This document shows, piece after piece, positions 1-9,459 of a stretch of DNA of 61,015 nucleotides. The DNA lies in assembly GCF_016865585.1 (NCBI RefSeq), contig NZ_JAESND010000013.1, positions 1-61,015 of the forward strand. The letters run 5' to 3'. Numbering within the stretch: the stretch's first letter is position 1; each line of letters opens with the position of its first letter. A program made the position numbers and the translations under genes. Under the pieces are notes generated by a model, which saw nothing but the letters and a program-made list of their open reading frames with translations, made no database searches and was not told the DNA's origin. The DNA is from Jeongeupia naejangsanensis. Lineage in GTDB: Bacteria; Pseudomonadota; Gammaproteobacteria; Burkholderiales; Chitinibacteraceae.

Positions 1-126
1 GGCGACAACGTTGAAGTCGTCGTGTCGCTGATCGCTCCGATCGCCATGGAACAAGGTCTGCGTTTCGCCATCCGTGAAGGCGGTCGTACCGTCGGCGCTG
101 GTGTCGTTGCCAAGATCATCGAGTAA
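1..126 (+). CDS. tuf: Elongation factor Tu, C-terminal end (partial)
   Basis: The window opens inside this frame, which runs to TAA at 124-126 and gives 41 residues. They match the end of EF-Tu domain 3, with the motif [14 protein letters not shown] and the ending VAKIIE. EF-Tu carries aminoacyl-tRNA to the ribosome as a GTP complex. Only the last part of the third beta-barrel is visible, so the GTPase domain cannot be checked. It lies 11 bp before rpsJ, the usual betaproteobacterial str-S10 junction, and probably shares its transcript. Confidence 0.95.
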   Translation, partial: GDNVEVVVSLIAPIAMEQGLRFAIREGGRTVGAGVVAKIIE

Positions 127-137
127 GGACTGGATTC

Positions 138-449
138 ATGCAAAGCCAAAAAATCCGTATCCGCCTGAAGGCTTTCGACTACGCGTTGATCGACCGCTCG
201 GCCCAGGAAATCGTTGACACTGCCAAGCGCACCGGCGCTGTGGTCAAGGGCCCGGTTCCGCTGCCGACCAAGATCGAGCGTTTCGACGTGCTGCGTTCGC
301 CGCACGTGAACAAGACTTCGCGCGACCAGTTCGAAATCCGCACTCATCTGCGCCTGATGGACATTGTCGATCCGACCGACAAGACCGTTGACGCACTGAT
401 GAAGCTGGATCTGCCGGCTGGTGTTGATGTCGAGATCAAGCTGCAGTAA
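138..449 (+). CDS. rpsJ: 30S ribosomal protein S10 (NusE)
   Basis: The protein is 103 residues, the usual S10 length, beginning [14 protein letters not shown]. The central loop [13 protein letters not shown], which reaches into the 30S head, is intact. S10 is also NusE, the partner of NusB and NusG in transcription antitermination. It is followed by a 153-bp gap with two hairpins and a promoter. It is therefore probably expressed mainly with tuf, and only partly with rplC and the genes after it. Confidence 0.98.
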   Translation: MQSQKIRIRLKAFDYALIDRSAQEIVDTAKRTGAVVKGPVPLPTKIERFDVLRSPHVNKTSRDQFEIRTHLRLMDIVDPTDKTVDALMKLDLPAGVDVEIKLQ

Positions 450-459
450 TTGCGGCAAT

Positions 460-490
460 TTGCCACAAGCACGCTAAGTGCTTGCGGCAA
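460..490 (+). other. Hairpin in the rpsJ-rplC gap
   Basis: An imperfect inverted repeat: 460-472 pairs with 478-490 over 12 of 13 positions (one A-C mismatch at 465/485) around the loop GCTAA. No T-run follows, so it is not a standard intrinsic terminator. Its right arm contains the -35 box of the rplC promoter. The word TTGCGGCAA at 450-458 is repeated at 482-490, so a second pairing may compete. Confidence 0.7.
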
Positions 491-511
491 AAGAAAAAGT
501 TGTGCTAGTAT
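482..511 (+). promoter_or_regulatory. Predicted sigma-70 promoter of rplC
   Basis: TTGCGG (482-487), an 18-bp spacer and TAGTAT (506-511). TG sits one base before the -10, forming an extended -10. Transcription would start near 517-519, inside the left arm of the hairpin at 515-542. This supplies rplC and the following genes independently of tuf-rpsJ. Confidence 0.6.
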
Positions 512-514
512 CGC

Positions 515-552
515 GGGCTTACCACTTTAGGGTGGTAAGCCCTTTTATTTTT
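515..552 (+). terminator. Terminator-like hairpin overlapping the rplC start site
   Basis: A perfect 11-bp stem (515-525 with 532-542), a 6-nt loop and then TTTTATTTTT. RNA entering from rpsJ would contain the full stem and should terminate. RNA started at the promoter just upstream would lack the first bases of the left arm. It could therefore act as a one-way insulator between rpsJ and rplC. Confidence 0.7.
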
Positions 553-602
553 AGTTGGTTATTTGCCGATCAATCGTAATCGGCCCTGAAAAGGAAATAA
601 CT

Positions 603-1247
603 ATGAGCTTAGGTCTTGTCGGTCGCAAAGTCGGCATGACCCGCGTCTTTGCCGAGGATGGTGCATCCATTCCGGTAACGGTGCTGGACATGTCCGCAAA
701 TCGCGTCACGCAAATCAAGTCCGTGGAAGCCGACGGCTACGCAGCCGTCCAGGTGACCTTTGGTGCCAAGAAGGCAAGCCGCGTCAACAAGGCGGAAGCC
801 GGTCACTTTGCCAAGGCTGGTGTCGAAGCAGGTCTGGGGCTCGTCGAGTTCCGCGTCGCTGCTGAGAAGCTGGTCGATCTGAAGGCTGGTGATTCGCTGT
901 CCGTCGAACTGTTCGCTGCTGGTCAACTGGTCGATGTCACCGGTACCTCGCAAGGTAAGGGTTTCTCGGGCGTCATCAAGCGTCACAACTTCAGTTCCAA
1001 CCGCGCATCGCACGGTAACTCGCGTTCGCACAACACGCCGGGTTCGATCGGTCAGGCACAAGATCCGGGTCGTATTTTCCCGGGTAAGCGCATGGCGGGT
1101 CAGCTGGGTAACGTCAAGTCGACGGTCCAGAATCTGGAAGTCGTGCGTATCGATGCCGAGCGTCAACTGCTGCTGGTCAAGGGTGCAGTCCCTGGCTCCA
1201 AGGGCAATGACGTGGTCGTTCGTCCGAGTGTGAAGGCGGGTGCGTAA
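603..1247 (+). CDS. rplC: 50S ribosomal protein L3
   Basis: L3 is an early assembly protein of the large subunit whose finger reaches the peptidyl-transferase centre. The start at ATG 603 is chosen because AAGGA (591-595) lies 7 nt before it. An in-frame extension to 555 would cross the leader and is not L3-like. The product is 214 residues (E. coli 209). The loop [11 protein letters not shown] places Gln151 where PrmB methylates L3. The stop overlaps the rplD start by one base (TAATG), suggesting coupled translation. Confidence 0.97.
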   Translation: MSLGLVGRKVGMTRVFAEDGASIPVTVLDMSANRVTQIKSVEADGYAAVQVTFGAKKASRVNKAEAGHFAKAGVEAGLGLVEFRVAAEKLVDLKAGDSLSVELFAAGQLVDVTGTSQGKGFSGVIKRHNFSSNRASHGNSRSHNTPGSIGQAQDPGRIFPGKRMAGQLGNVKSTVQNLEVVRIDAERQLLLVKGAVPGSKGNDVVVRPSVKAGA

Positions 1248-1867
1248 TGGAACTTAAAGTCATCAATGCTAACGGCGAAGCGCAAGCCGCTGTCGCCGCA
1301 TCGGATGCGCTGTTTGCCCGTGATTTCAACGAAGCGCTGGTTCACCAAGTCGTGACCGCGTATTTCGCGAATGCACGTAGCGGCAACCGCGCCCAGCTGG
1401 GTCGCGATGCAGTGCATCACTCCACCAAGAAGCCGTTCAAGCAAAAGGGCACCGGTCGTGCTCGTGCTGGTATGACTTCGTCGCCGCTGTGGCGTGGTGG
1501 TGGCCGGGCGTTCCCGAACAGCCCGGATGAAAACTTCAGCCAGAAGGTCAACCGCAAGATGTACCGCGCCGGCATTGCGACCATCCTGTCGCAACTCGTG
1601 CGTGAAGATCGTCTGATCGTGGTTGACTCGCTGTCGCTGGAAGCCCCGAAGACCAAGGCCCTGGTGCAAAAGCTGGACGCGCTGAATCTCGATTCCGTGC
1701 TGTTCATCACCAAGGAACTGGACGAGAACCTGTACCTTGCTTCGCGCAACCTGCCGCACGTGCTCGTCCTCGAGCCGAGCCAGGCTGACCCGGTAAGCCT
1801 GGTGCGCTTCAAGAAAGTCGTGCTGACCCGCGATGCGCTGGCCGCTTTTGAGGAGATGTTCGCATGA
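1247..1867 (+). CDS. rplD: 50S ribosomal protein L4
   Basis: This 206-residue L4 has the conserved loop [15 protein letters not shown] (residues near 64-78), which lines the peptide exit tunnel. In E. coli, L4 represses the S10 operon through a leader before rpsJ. Here the nearest structured leader is instead the double hairpin before rplC, so L4 control at that site is possible but unproven. The gene overlaps rplC by 1 nt and rplW by 4 nt. Confidence 0.98.
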   Translation: MELKVINANGEAQAAVAASDALFARDFNEALVHQVVTAYFANARSGNRAQLGRDAVHHSTKKPFKQKGTGRARAGMTSSPLWRGGGRAFPNSPDENFSQKVNRKMYRAGIATILSQLVREDRLIVVDSLSLEAPKTKALVQKLDALNLDSVLFITKELDENLYLASRNLPHVLVLEPSQADPVSLVRFKKVVLTRDALAAFEEMFA

Positions 1868-2169
1868 CGCAATTCACCGAAAATCGTCTGCTGCAAGTGC
1901 TGCTGGCGCCGGTTGTGTCGGAAAAGACCACCCTCGTTGCTGAAAAGAACGAGCAAGTCGTGTTCCGCGTTTCGACCGATGCGACCAAGGCCGAGATCAA
2001 GGCTGCTGTCGAGCTGCTGTTCAAGGTCAAGGTTGAAGGCGTGTCCGTGATCAACGTGAAGGGCAAGGGCAAGCGCTTTGGCCGTTTCGTCGGTCGCCGC
2101 AAGGACTGGAAGAAAGCTTACGTTAGCCTCGCGGCCGGTCAGGAACTTGACCTCGCGGCTGCGCAATAA
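1864..2169 (+). CDS. rplW: 50S ribosomal protein L23
   Basis: L23 sits at the tunnel exit and docks trigger factor and the signal recognition particle. It is 101 residues, close to the family norm, with the N-terminal motif [11 protein letters not shown] and the basic loop [21 protein letters not shown]. It starts in an ATGA overlap with rplD and is followed 11 bp later by rplB, with an AAGGAG-type ribosome binding site in the gap. Confidence 0.98.
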   Translation: MTQFTENRLLQVLLAPVVSEKTTLVAEKNEQVVFRVSTDATKAEIKAAVELLFKVKVEGVSVINVKGKGKRFGRFVGRRKDWKKAYVSLAAGQELDLAAAQ

Positions 2170-2180
2170 GGAGACTGAAA

Positions 2181-3014
<834 letters not shown>

Positions 3015-3020
3015 TTGAAC

Positions 3021-3296
3021 ATGTCACGTTCTGTCAAGAAGGGCCCGTTCGTTGACCTGCACCTGATCAAAAAGATCGAGAGTGCGCGCAACTCGAACGA
3101 CAAGCGCCCGATCAAGACCTGGTCGCGTCGTTCCACGGTGCTGCCGGACTTCGTCGGTCTGACGATTGCCGTGCACAACGGCAAGCAGCACGTTCCGGTT
3201 TACGTGAACGAAAACATGGTTGGCCACAAGCTCGGCGAGTTCGCACTCACCCGGACTTTCAAAGGCCATGCCGCCGATAAAAAAGCCAAGCGCTAA
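3021..3296 (+). CDS. rpsS: 30S ribosomal protein S19
   Basis: S19 is in the head of the 30S subunit beside S13. ATG 3021 is chosen because it gives the canonical start [12 protein letters not shown] and a 91-residue protein. A TTG two codons upstream (3015), directly after the rplB stop, is formally possible but less likely. An AAGGGG ribosome binding site (3006-3011) lies within the end of rplB. The motif [16 protein letters not shown] near the C-terminus is diagnostic. Confidence 0.97.
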   Translation: MSRSVKKGPFVDLHLIKKIESARNSNDKRPIKTWSRRSTVLPDFVGLTIAVHNGKQHVPVYVNENMVGHKLGEFALTRTFKGHAADKKAKR

Positions 3297-3305
3297 GGTG
3301 AAGAC

Positions 3306-3635
3306 ATGCAAGTATCCGCTGTACTGAGCAGTGCTCGTGTTTCCGCCCAAAAAGCGCGCCTGGTCGCAGACCTGGTTCGTGGCAAATCGGTGGAACAAGC
3401 GCTGAACATTCTGGCTTTCAGCCCGAAGAAAAGTGCCGTTCTGATCAAGAAGGTGCTCGAGTCGGCAATTGCCAACGCAGAGCACAACGAAGGCGCCGAC
3501 ATCGACAGCCTCAAGGTCGCGACGATTTTTGTGGACAAGGGTCCGTCCCTCAAGCGCTTTACCGCTCGTGCCAAGGGCCGCGGTAACAAGATTGAGAAGC
3601 AGACCTGCCACATCACGCTGACTGTCGGCGACTAA
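3306..3635 (+). CDS. rplV: 50S ribosomal protein L22
   Basis: This 109-residue L22 has the long beta-hairpin that reaches the narrowest part of the exit tunnel, seen as [17 protein letters not shown] near residues 79-95. Changes in this hairpin give macrolide resistance in other bacteria, and no deletion is visible here. The N-terminal half with [13 protein letters not shown] is standard. It lies 9 bp after rpsS and 9 bp before rpsC. Confidence 0.98.
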   Translation: MQVSAVLSSARVSAQKARLVADLVRGKSVEQALNILAFSPKKSAVLIKKVLESAIANAEHNEGADIDSLKVATIFVDKGPSLKRFTARAKGRGNKIEKQTCHITLTVGD

Positions 3636-3644
3636 GGAGCGAAT

Positions 3645-4349
3645 ATGGGTCAGAAGATTCATCCGACGGGTTTTCGTCTCGCCGTCACCAAGAACTGGGC
3701 TTCGCGTTGGTACGCCAACAGCAAGAACTTCGCCGGCATGCTTACCGCCGATATCGAAGTTCGCGAGTTTCTGAAAAAGAAACTGGCGAATGCCTCGGTC
3801 AGTCGTGTCGTGATCGAGCGCCCGGCCAAGAACGCCCGCATCACCATTCACACCGCCCGTCCGGGTGTCGTGATCGGTAAGAAGGGCGAGGATATCGAGT
3901 CGCTGAAGAAGCAACTGCAGAACATCCTCAAGGTGCCGGTGCACGTCAACATCGAAGAAGTCCGCAAGCCGGAAATCGATGCGCAGATCATCGCCGACAG
4001 CATTGCGTCGCAGCTGGAAAAGCGCGTGATGTTCCGTCGCGCCATGAAGCGTGCGATGCAAAACGCCATGCGTCTGGGTGCCCAGGGCATCAAGATCATG
4101 TCGTCGGGCCGTCTGAACGGTATCGAAATCGCCCGTACCGAGTGGTACCGCGAAGGCCGTGTGCCGCTGCACACCCTGCGCGCGGACATCGACTACGCGA
4201 CCAGCGAAGCGAAGACCACGTACGGCATCATCGGTATCAAGGTTTGGGTTTACAAAGGCGAAGTGAAGCCGGGCGAAAAGGCTGCAGAGCCGGCGCCGGA
4301 AACCCAGCGTAAAGCACGAAAGGGGCCTCGTAATGCTGCAGCCAACTAG
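3645..4349 (+). CDS. rpsC: 30S ribosomal protein S3
   Basis: S3 is 234 residues and forms part of the mRNA entry tunnel, with helicase activity shared with S4 and S5. The start [14 protein letters not shown] is canonical. A type II KH domain lies near residues 60-110 with the GxxG loop seen as VIGKKGEDI. The basic C-terminal tail ([11 protein letters not shown]) is longer than the last conserved block but normal for betaproteobacteria. The end overlaps rplP by 17 nt. Confidence 0.98.
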   Translation: MGQKIHPTGFRLAVTKNWASRWYANSKNFAGMLTADIEVREFLKKKLANASVSRVVIERPAKNARITIHTARPGVVIGKKGEDIESLKKQLQNILKVPVHVNIEEVRKPEIDAQIIADSIASQLEKRVMFRRAMKRAMQNAMRLGAQGIKIMSSGRLNGIEIARTEWYREGRVPLHTLRADIDYATSEAKTTYGIIGIKVWVYKGEVKPGEKAAEPAPETQRKARKGPRNAAAN

Positions 4350-4749
4350 ACTCAAGTTCCGTAAAGTCCAAAAGGGTCGCAACACCGGTATCGCCACGCG
4401 CGGTAACAGCGTTGCTTTCGGTACCTTTGGTCTCAAGGCCGTCAGCCGCGGTCGTCTGACTGCGCGTCAGATCGAAGCTGCCCGTCGTGCCATCACCCGC
4501 TACATCAAGCGTGGTGGTCGCGTGTGGATCCGTGCGTTCCCGGACAAGCCGATTTCGACCAAGCCGGCCGAAGTGCGGATGGGTAACGGTAAGGGTAGCC
4601 CGGAGTACTGGGTTGCCGAAATCCAGCCGGGCAAGGTCCTGTATGAACTCGACGGCGTTGCCGAAGAAGTCGCTCGCGAAGCGTTCCGCCTGGCTTCGGC
4701 CAAGCTGCCATTCGCCACGACCTTCGTCGCTCGCCAAGTGGGGCAATGA
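4333..4749 (+). CDS. rplP: 50S ribosomal protein L16
   Basis: L16 is 138 residues and helps place the A-site tRNA acceptor stem. It begins [17 protein letters not shown] inside the rpsC 3' end, which implies translational coupling. The motif [15 protein letters not shown] contains the conserved Arg that is hydroxylated in some bacteria (Arg81 in E. coli, by RoxA). No JmjC-type RoxA homologue is in this window; the 2OG oxygenase at 41864 is of a different type. Confidence 0.98.
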   Translation: MLQPTRLKFRKVQKGRNTGIATRGNSVAFGTFGLKAVSRGRLTARQIEAARRAITRYIKRGGRVWIRAFPDKPISTKPAEVRMGNGKGSPEYWVAEIQPGKVLYELDGVAEEVAREAFRLASAKLPFATTFVARQVGQ

Positions 4750-4937
4750 TGAAAGCTGCTGAACTGCGTCAAAAATCCGTCGAAGAGCTCAAGGTCGAGC
4801 TGACGGCGCTGCTCAAAGCCCAATTCAGCCTGCGCATGCAAAATGCGACCGGCCAACTGGCTAAAAACAGCGAAATCAACCGGGTGCGCAAGGATATTGC
4901 GCGCGTTCACACCATCCTGGCTGAGAAGGCTGCTTAA
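4749..4937 (+). CDS. rpmC: 50S ribosomal protein L29
   Basis: L29 is a two-helix protein next to L23 at the tunnel exit. ATG occurs twice in a row (4746 and 4749). The second is preferred because it gives the family start [14 protein letters not shown] and 62 residues. The first ATG overlaps the rplP stop, so re-initiation there would add one Met. The conserved block [10 protein letters not shown] is present. Only one base separates its stop from the rpsQ start. Confidence 0.95.
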   Translation: MKAAELRQKSVEELKVELTALLKAQFSLRMQNATGQLAKNSEINRVRKDIARVHTILAEKAA

Positions 4938-4938
4938 T

Positions 4939-5202
4939 ATGAGCGAAGCGAAACTCAAGCGTACGCTGACCGGCCGTATCGTCAGCGACAAAATGGACAA
5001 GACGGTTACCGTCCTGGTCGAACATCTGGTCAAGCACCCGCTGTACGGCAAGGTCGTTCGTCGCTCCAAGAAATACCATGCGCACGACGAAGCCAACCAG
5101 TATCACGAAGGTGATCTGGTAACCATCGTCGAAGGTCGTCCGCTGTCCAAGACCAAGTCCTGGGTAGTGACCACGCTGGTTGAAAAAGCACGCGTCGTCT
5201 GA
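4939..5202 (+). CDS. rpsQ: 30S ribosomal protein S17
   Basis: S17 is an OB-fold primary 16S-binding protein. ATG 4939 gives [22 protein letters not shown] and 87 residues, the usual size. A longer in-frame extension inside rpmC is rejected. It is the last gene before a 202-bp gap containing a terminator-like palindrome and a promoter. It therefore marks the end of the S10 transcription unit here, although in E. coli the next operon starts at the same point. Confidence 0.97.
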   Translation: MSEAKLKRTLTGRIVSDKMDKTVTVLVEHLVKHPLYGKVVRRSKKYHAHDEANQYHEGDLVTIVEGRPLSKTKSWVVTTLVEKARVV

Positions 5203-5233
5203 TCGACGGCAGGCCGGTTTTCCGGTCTAGTGC

Positions 5234-5262
5234 TTGCGCGGGCATTGTACGTCTTGTACAAT
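5234..5262 (+). promoter_or_regulatory. Predicted sigma-70 promoter of rplN (spc operon)
   Basis: TTGCGC (5234-5239), a 17-bp spacer and TACAAT (5257-5262). The spacer coincides with the left arm and loop of a perfect palindrome centred at 5253, and the -10 lies in its right arm. The leader from about 5269 to rplN is roughly 136 nt and contains a small CCCC-TTGC-GGGG hairpin (5311-5322). Confidence 0.6.
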
Positions 5263-5271
5263 GCCCGTTTT
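5239..5271 (+). terminator. Terminator-like palindrome merged with the rplN promoter
   Basis: A perfect 12-bp inverted repeat (5239-5250 with 5256-5267) with a 5-nt loop, followed by TTTT. In RNA arriving from rpsQ it can terminate. In DNA it occupies the promoter spacer, so a dimeric regulator could also use it as an operator. Nothing in the sequence decides between these roles. Confidence 0.6.
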
Positions 5272-5404
5272 CCCATCTGCGGTGGTGTATTTGCTGCCGC
5301 GTGTTTCTCCCCCTTGCGGGGTCCAAAACTGACTGCATTGCTCGGTTTTGCCGGGCGTCTCGGCTTTGTCGAGGTTTGCGGTACAAGTTGGAGGTTGTTT
5401 TTCC

Positions 5405-5773
5405 ATGATCCAAATGCAATCCATGTTGGAGGTTGCAGACAATACCGGTGCGCGTCACGTCATGTGCATCAAGGTATTGGGCGGCTCCAAGCGTCGCTAC
5501 GCTTCGGTGGGCGACATCATCAAGGTGACCATCAAAGATGCGGCACCTCGTGGTCGCGTCAAGAAGGGTGACGTGTACAGCGCCGTGGTGGTTCGCACCG
5601 CCAAGGGCGTGCGTCGCGCCGACGGTTCGCTGATCAAGTTCGACGGCAATGCCGCCGTTCTCCTTAACAACAAGCTTGAGCCGATCGGCACCCGTATCTT
5701 CGGGCCGGTGACGCGTGAGCTGCGCACCGAGAAGTTCATGAAGATCGTCTCGCTTGCGCCGGAAGTGCTGTAA
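5405..5773 (+). CDS. rplN: 50S ribosomal protein L14
   Basis: L14 is 122 residues and bridges the subunits near L19. ATG 5405 gives [17 protein letters not shown] and follows a GGAGG site at 5390-5394. An in-frame extension into the leader is rejected. The signature [19 protein letters not shown] is intact. It heads the spc block, whose remaining genes follow with gaps of 15 bp or less as far as rplO, then 25, 22 and 37 bp to secY, infA and rpmJ. Confidence 0.98.
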   Translation: MIQMQSMLEVADNTGARHVMCIKVLGGSKRRYASVGDIIKVTIKDAAPRGRVKKGDVYSAVVVRTAKGVRRADGSLIKFDGNAAVLLNNKLEPIGTRIFGPVTRELRTEKFMKIVSLAPEVL

Positions 5774-5784
5774 GGAGAGATGGC

Positions 5785-6105
5785 ATGAACAAGATTCGCA
5801 AAGGTGACGAAATCATCGTCATCACCGGCAAGGACAAGGGCAAGCGCGGTACCGTGCTGCGCGTGATCCCGACCGCAGACCAAGTCATCGTCGAAGGCAT
5901 CAACGTTGCCAAGAAGCACGTGAAGCCGAACCCGATGCGCGGTCAGCAAGGTGGCATCGTCGAAAAGACCATGCCGCTGCACGTTTCGAACGTTGCGATT
6001 TTCAATGCTGCGACCGGCAAGGCTGATCGCGTGGGCTTCAAGCTGTTGGATGACGGCAAGAAAGTTCGCGTGTTCAAGTCGAGCGGCGAAGTGATTGGCG
6101 CTTAA
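5785..6105 (+). CDS. rplX: 50S ribosomal protein L24
   Basis: L24 is an assembly initiator protein. This one is 106 residues and starts [22 protein letters not shown], the KOW motif region that contacts 23S rRNA. The second conserved block [14 protein letters not shown] is present. It lies 11 bp after rplN and 11 bp before rplE, inside the spc operon. Confidence 0.98.
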   Translation: MNKIRKGDEIIVITGKDKGKRGTVLRVIPTADQVIVEGINVAKKHVKPNPMRGQQGGIVEKTMPLHVSNVAIFNAATGKADRVGFKLLDDGKKVRVFKSSGEVIGA

Positions 6106-6116
6106 GGGGTATAAAC

Positions 6117-6656
6117 ATGGCTCGTTTGCAAGATTTTTACAAAGAGCAGGTTGTGCCGGCGCTGATCGAGCAGTTCGGTTACAAGTCTGTGATGGAAGTG
6201 CCGCGCATCGAAAAGATCACCGTCAACATGGGTGTCGGTGAAGCGGTTGCTGACAAGAAAGTGATGGAACACGCTGTTGGCGACATGGAAAAGATCACCG
6301 GCCAGAAGGCTGTGGTCACCAAGGCCAAGAAGTCCATCGCTGGCTTCAAGATTCGTGACGGTTACCCGGTTGGCTGCAAGGTCACCCTGCGTCGCGAACG
6401 CATGTTCGAGTTCTTTGATCGCCTGGTTTCGGTTGCGCTCCCGCGCGTCCGTGACTTCCGTGGTGTGCCGGCCAAGTCGTTCGACGGCCGCGGCAACTTC
6501 AACATGGGTGTGCGTGAACAGATCATTTTCCCGGAAATCGAGTACGACAAGATCGACGCGCTCCGCGGTATGAACATCACCATCACCACGACGGCCAAGA
6601 CCGACGAAGAAGCGCGCGCGCTGCTGTCGGCCTTCAAGTTCCCGTTCAAGAATTGA
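6117..6656 (+). CDS. rplE: 50S ribosomal protein L5
   Basis: L5 is 179 residues and binds 5S rRNA with L18, contacting the P-site tRNA. The motifs [14 protein letters not shown] (near residue 25) and [18 protein letters not shown] are intact. In E. coli, S8 represses the spc operon by binding mRNA at the start of rplE. The short gap here (11 bp) does not show an obvious copy of that S8 site by eye. Confidence 0.98.
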   Translation: MARLQDFYKEQVVPALIEQFGYKSVMEVPRIEKITVNMGVGEAVADKKVMEHAVGDMEKITGQKAVVTKAKKSIAGFKIRDGYPVGCKVTLRRERMFEFFDRLVSVALPRVRDFRGVPAKSFDGRGNFNMGVREQIIFPEIEYDKIDALRGMNITITTTAKTDEEARALLSAFKFPFKN

Positions 6657-6663
6657 GGCGATC

Positions 6664-6969
6664 ATGGCAAAACTTGCACTGATTAAACGTGAAGAAAAGC
6701 GTCGCGCCGTTGTCGAGAAGTTCGCTGCCAAGCGCAACGCACTGCTCGCGATCGCTAACGATGCCAACGCCAGCGACGAAGACCGCTTCCAGGCTCGCCT
6801 GAAGCTGCAATCGCTGCCGCGTAACTCCAGCAAGACTCGCTTGCACAACCGTTGCGCGCTGACCGGTCGTCCGCGTGGCGTGTACAGCAAATTCGGTCTT
6901 GGTCGTAACAAACTGCGCGAATTGGCCATGAAGGGTGAAATCCCGGGCATGGTCAAGGCCAGCTGGTAA
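6664..6969 (+). CDS. rpsN: 30S ribosomal protein S14, zinc-free type
   Basis: S14 is in the 30S head. At 101 residues and with only one cysteine, this is the long zinc-independent (C-minus) form, unlike the short four-cysteine form. The conserved C-terminal block [18 protein letters not shown] is present. The paired L36 gene (rpmJ) downstream does keep its zinc ligands, so only part of the ribosome is zinc-free. Confidence 0.97.
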   Translation: MAKLALIKREEKRRAVVEKFAAKRNALLAIANDANASDEDRFQARLKLQSLPRNSSKTRLHNRCALTGRPRGVYSKFGLGRNKLRELAMKGEIPGMVKASW

Positions 6970-6984
6970 TAGGAGAACAGAAAC

Positions 6985-7377
6985 ATGGCAATGCATGATC
7001 CTATCGCCGATATGCTGACCCGTATCCGTAACGCGCAGCGTGCGGACAAGGTTTCGGTGGCGATGCCGTCTTCCAAGCTGAAGGTGGCGATTGCTAAAGT
7101 GCTGCAGGACGAAGGTTATGTCGAATCCTTCGCTGTCGCAGGTGATGTGAAGCCGACGCTGACCATCGAACTCAAATACTACGCCGGTCGTCCGGTGATC
7201 GAACGCATCGAGCGCATCTCGAAGCCGGGTCTGCGCATCTACAAGGGTGCCACCGAGATCCCGCAAGTGATGAACGGCCTCGGCGTGGCGATCCTGTCCA
7301 CCTCCAAGGGTGTGATGACCGACCGCAAAGCGCGCGCCCAGGGTGTTGGCGGCGAGCTGCTCTGCGTCGTGGCTTAA
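6985..7377 (+). CDS. rpsH: 30S ribosomal protein S8
   Basis: S8 is a primary 16S-binding protein of 130 residues beginning [18 protein letters not shown]. The C-terminal domain has the conserved [17 protein letters not shown] loop, here [13 protein letters not shown], and ends GGELLCVVA. It follows an AGGAG site (6971-6975). S8 is the known autoregulator of the spc operon in enteric bacteria. Confidence 0.98.
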   Translation: MAMHDPIADMLTRIRNAQRADKVSVAMPSSKLKVAIAKVLQDEGYVESFAVAGDVKPTLTIELKYYAGRPVIERIERISKPGLRIYKGATEIPQVMNGLGVAILSTSKGVMTDRKARAQGVGGELLCVVA

Positions 7378-7387
7378 GGGGATAACG

Positions 7388-7921
7388 ATGTCTCGCGTAG
7401 CTAAAAATCCGGTAGCCATCCCGGCTGGCGTCGAAGTCAAGATCGGCGCTGAAGAAATCGTCATCAAGGGCCCGAACGGCTCGCTGGCTCAGGCTCTGAC
7501 CGGCAATGTCGATGTCAAGGTTGAAGACAACGCACTGGTGTTTGCTGCCCGCAACGGCGACAAGCAATCCCGTTCGATGTCCGGCACCCTGCGTGCACTG
7601 GTCAATAACATGGTGACCGGCGTCTCCAAGGGCTTCGAGCGCAAGCTGACCCTGGTGGGCGTGGGTTATCGTGCCCAGGCTCAGGGCGACGTGCTCAACC
7701 TGACGCTCGGCTTCTCCCACCCGGTCGCGCATAAGATGCCGGCTGGCGTGAAGGTGGAAACGCCGTCGCAGACCGAGATCGTGCTCAAGGGCGCCGACAA
7801 GCAGGTTATTGGTCAGGTCGCAGCTGACATCCGCGCATACCGCGCGCCGGAACCGTATAAGGGTAAGGGCGTTCGTTATTCGGATGAAGTTGTTGTCCGT
7901 AAAGAAACCAAGAAGAAGTAA
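7388..7921 (+). CDS. rplF: 50S ribosomal protein L6
   Basis: L6 is a two-domain protein near the factor-binding centre. ATG 7388 gives [17 protein letters not shown] and 177 residues, matching the family. A longer frame starting in rpsH is rejected. The C-terminal signature [14 protein letters not shown] is intact, including the conserved lysine-rich loop. The gap to rplR is 13 bp. Confidence 0.98.
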   Translation: MSRVAKNPVAIPAGVEVKIGAEEIVIKGPNGSLAQALTGNVDVKVEDNALVFAARNGDKQSRSMSGTLRALVNNMVTGVSKGFERKLTLVGVGYRAQAQGDVLNLTLGFSHPVAHKMPAGVKVETPSQTEIVLKGADKQVIGQVAADIRAYRAPEPYKGKGVRYSDEVVVRKETKKK

Positions 7922-7934
7922 TCGAGGCTGAATC

Positions 7935-8288
7935 ATGGACAAGAAAGAAACTCGACTCCGCCGCGCACGCAAAACCCGTGCAAAGATTGCGGAGCTCAAG
8001 GCGGTGCGCCTGTCGGTGCACCGGACCAACAGCCATATCTACGCGCAAGTCATCGACGCGACCGGTAGCAAGGTGCTGGCCGTTGCTTCGACGCTTGAAG
8101 CGGATGTGCGTGGTCAGGTCAAGAACGGCGCTTCGGTCGAAGCTGCTGCAGTCGTCGGCAAGCGTATTGCCGAGAAAGCCAAGGCTGCCGGCATCGAAAA
8201 CGTTGCGTTCGATCGTTCCGGTTTCCACTATCACGGTCGCGTGAAGGCTCTGGCCGACGCGGCTCGTGAAGGCGGCCTCGTCTTCTAA
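7935..8288 (+). CDS. rplR: 50S ribosomal protein L18
   Basis: L18 delivers 5S rRNA to the large subunit with L5. The 117-residue product has the basic N-terminus [18 protein letters not shown] that contacts 5S rRNA, and the C-terminal block [20 protein letters not shown]. Thirteen bases separate it from rpsE, containing a GGAG ribosome binding site. Confidence 0.98.
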   Translation: MDKKETRLRRARKTRAKIAELKAVRLSVHRTNSHIYAQVIDATGSKVLAVASTLEADVRGQVKNGASVEAAAVVGKRIAEKAKAAGIENVAFDRSGFHYHGRVKALADAAREGGLVF

Positions 8289-8301
8289 TTGGAGTTATCA
8301 A

Positions 8302-8814
8302 ATGGCTAGAAACGAAGCAGAAGATCGTCAGGACGGCCTTCGCGAGAAAATGGTTGGCGTGAATCGCGTCACCAAGGTCGTGAAGGGTGGCCGGATCATG
8401 GGCTTTGCCGCACTGACCGTCGTTGGTGACGGCGATGGCGGCGTTGGCATGGGCAAGGGCAAGGCGAAGGAAGTGCCGGTCGCAGTGCAAAAAGCACTGG
8501 ACGAAGCACGTCGCAAGCTGTTCAAGGCCTCGCTGAAGAACGGCACCGTGCCGCACTCGGTCATCGGCAAGCACGGTGCAACCACCGTGTTCATGCAGCC
8601 GGCACCGGAAGGTACCGGCATCATCGCCGGCGGCCCCATGCGCGCTGTGTTCGAAGTGGCTGGTGTGCACAACATCACCGCCAAGATCCACGGCTCGACC
8701 AACCCGTACAACGTGGTTCGCGCCACGCTGGACGGCCTTGCTAAACTGCACACCGCTGGCGATATCGCCGCGAAGCGCGGCAAGACCGTCGAAGAAATCT
8801 TCGGGGGCGAATAA
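8302..8814 (+). CDS. rpsE: 30S ribosomal protein S5
   Basis: S5 forms the mRNA entry site with S3 and S4 and affects decoding accuracy. ATG 8302 after GGAG (8291-8294) gives [12 protein letters not shown] and 170 residues. An extension into rplR is rejected. The double-stranded RNA-binding fold near residues 10-75 contains [13 protein letters not shown], and the loop [13 protein letters not shown] is intact. The stop overlaps rpmD by one base. Confidence 0.98.
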   Translation: MARNEAEDRQDGLREKMVGVNRVTKVVKGGRIMGFAALTVVGDGDGGVGMGKGKAKEVPVAVQKALDEARRKLFKASLKNGTVPHSVIGKHGATTVFMQPAPEGTGIIAGGPMRAVFEVAGVHNITAKIHGSTNPYNVVRATLDGLAKLHTAGDIAAKRGKTVEEIFGGE

Positions 8815-8999
8815 TGACTGATGCGAAGAAAATCAAGGTCACGCTCGTCAAGAGCCTGATCGGTCGCCTGGAAAGCCACAAGGCCTGCGCCCGTGGTCTG
8901 GGTCTGCGCAAGCTGAACAGCTCGTCGGAAGTGATCGATACCCCGGAAAACCGCGGCATGATCAACAAGATTAGCTACCTCTTGAAGGTGGAGGGCTAA
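8814..8999 (+). CDS. rpmD: 50S ribosomal protein L30
   Basis: A 61-residue L30 starting [18 protein letters not shown] with the conserved continuation [16 protein letters not shown]. It begins in a TAATG overlap with rpsE, and rplO starts at the base after its stop, so the three genes are tightly coupled. The family is usually 58-61 residues. Confidence 0.98.
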   Translation: MTDAKKIKVTLVKSLIGRLESHKACARGLGLRKLNSSSEVIDTPENRGMINKISYLLKVEG

Positions 9000-9434
9000 A
9001 TGGAACTGAATAACCTGAAACCGGGTGTTGGCGCCAAGCACGCCAAGCGCCGTGTTGGCCGCGGTATCGGCTCGGGCCTGGGCAAGACCTCGGGTCGTGG
9101 CCACAAGGGTCAGAAGTCGCGTACCGGTGGTTTCCACAAGGTCGGCTTTGAAGGCGGTCAAATGCCGCTGCAACGTCGTCTGCCGAAGCGCGGCTTCAAG
9201 TCGCTGTCGGCAGGCAAGTCGGTTGAAGTGAGCCTCGCGGACCTGAACCGTCTGCCGGTGAACGACATCGACTTCCTGACGCTGCTGCAGGCAGGTCTGG
9301 TCTCGCAACGCGCGAACCAAGCCAAGGTCATTCTGGCTGGCAAGATCGAACGTGCGATCACTCTGAAGGGCGTTGGCGCCACCAAGGGTGCACGTGCTGC
9401 GATCGAAGCCGCTGGTGGCTCCATCGTCGAGTAA
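9000..9434 (+). CDS. rplO: 50S ribosomal protein L15
   Basis: L15 is a late assembly protein with a long unstructured N-terminal arm, seen as the Gly/Lys/Arg-rich stretch [20 protein letters not shown] near residues 18-37. The 144-residue length equals that of E. coli. ATG follows the rpmD stop immediately, with the ribosome binding site (GGTGGAGG) inside rpmD. The next gene, secY, is 25 bp away. Confidence 0.98.
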   Translation: MELNNLKPGVGAKHAKRRVGRGIGSGLGKTSGRGHKGQKSRTGGFHKVGFEGGQMPLQRRLPKRGFKSLSAGKSVEVSLADLNRLPVNDIDFLTLLQAGLVSQRANQAKVILAGKIERAITLKGVGATKGARAAIEAAGGSIVE

Positions 9435-9459
9435 TTCGGCTATTGAATAGGGCAGTAAC

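Noticed and set aside
3015-3020. TTG 3015 as the rpsS start
   Set aside because: It directly follows the rplB stop with worse ribosome binding site spacing, and ATG 3021 gives the canonical S19 N-terminus.
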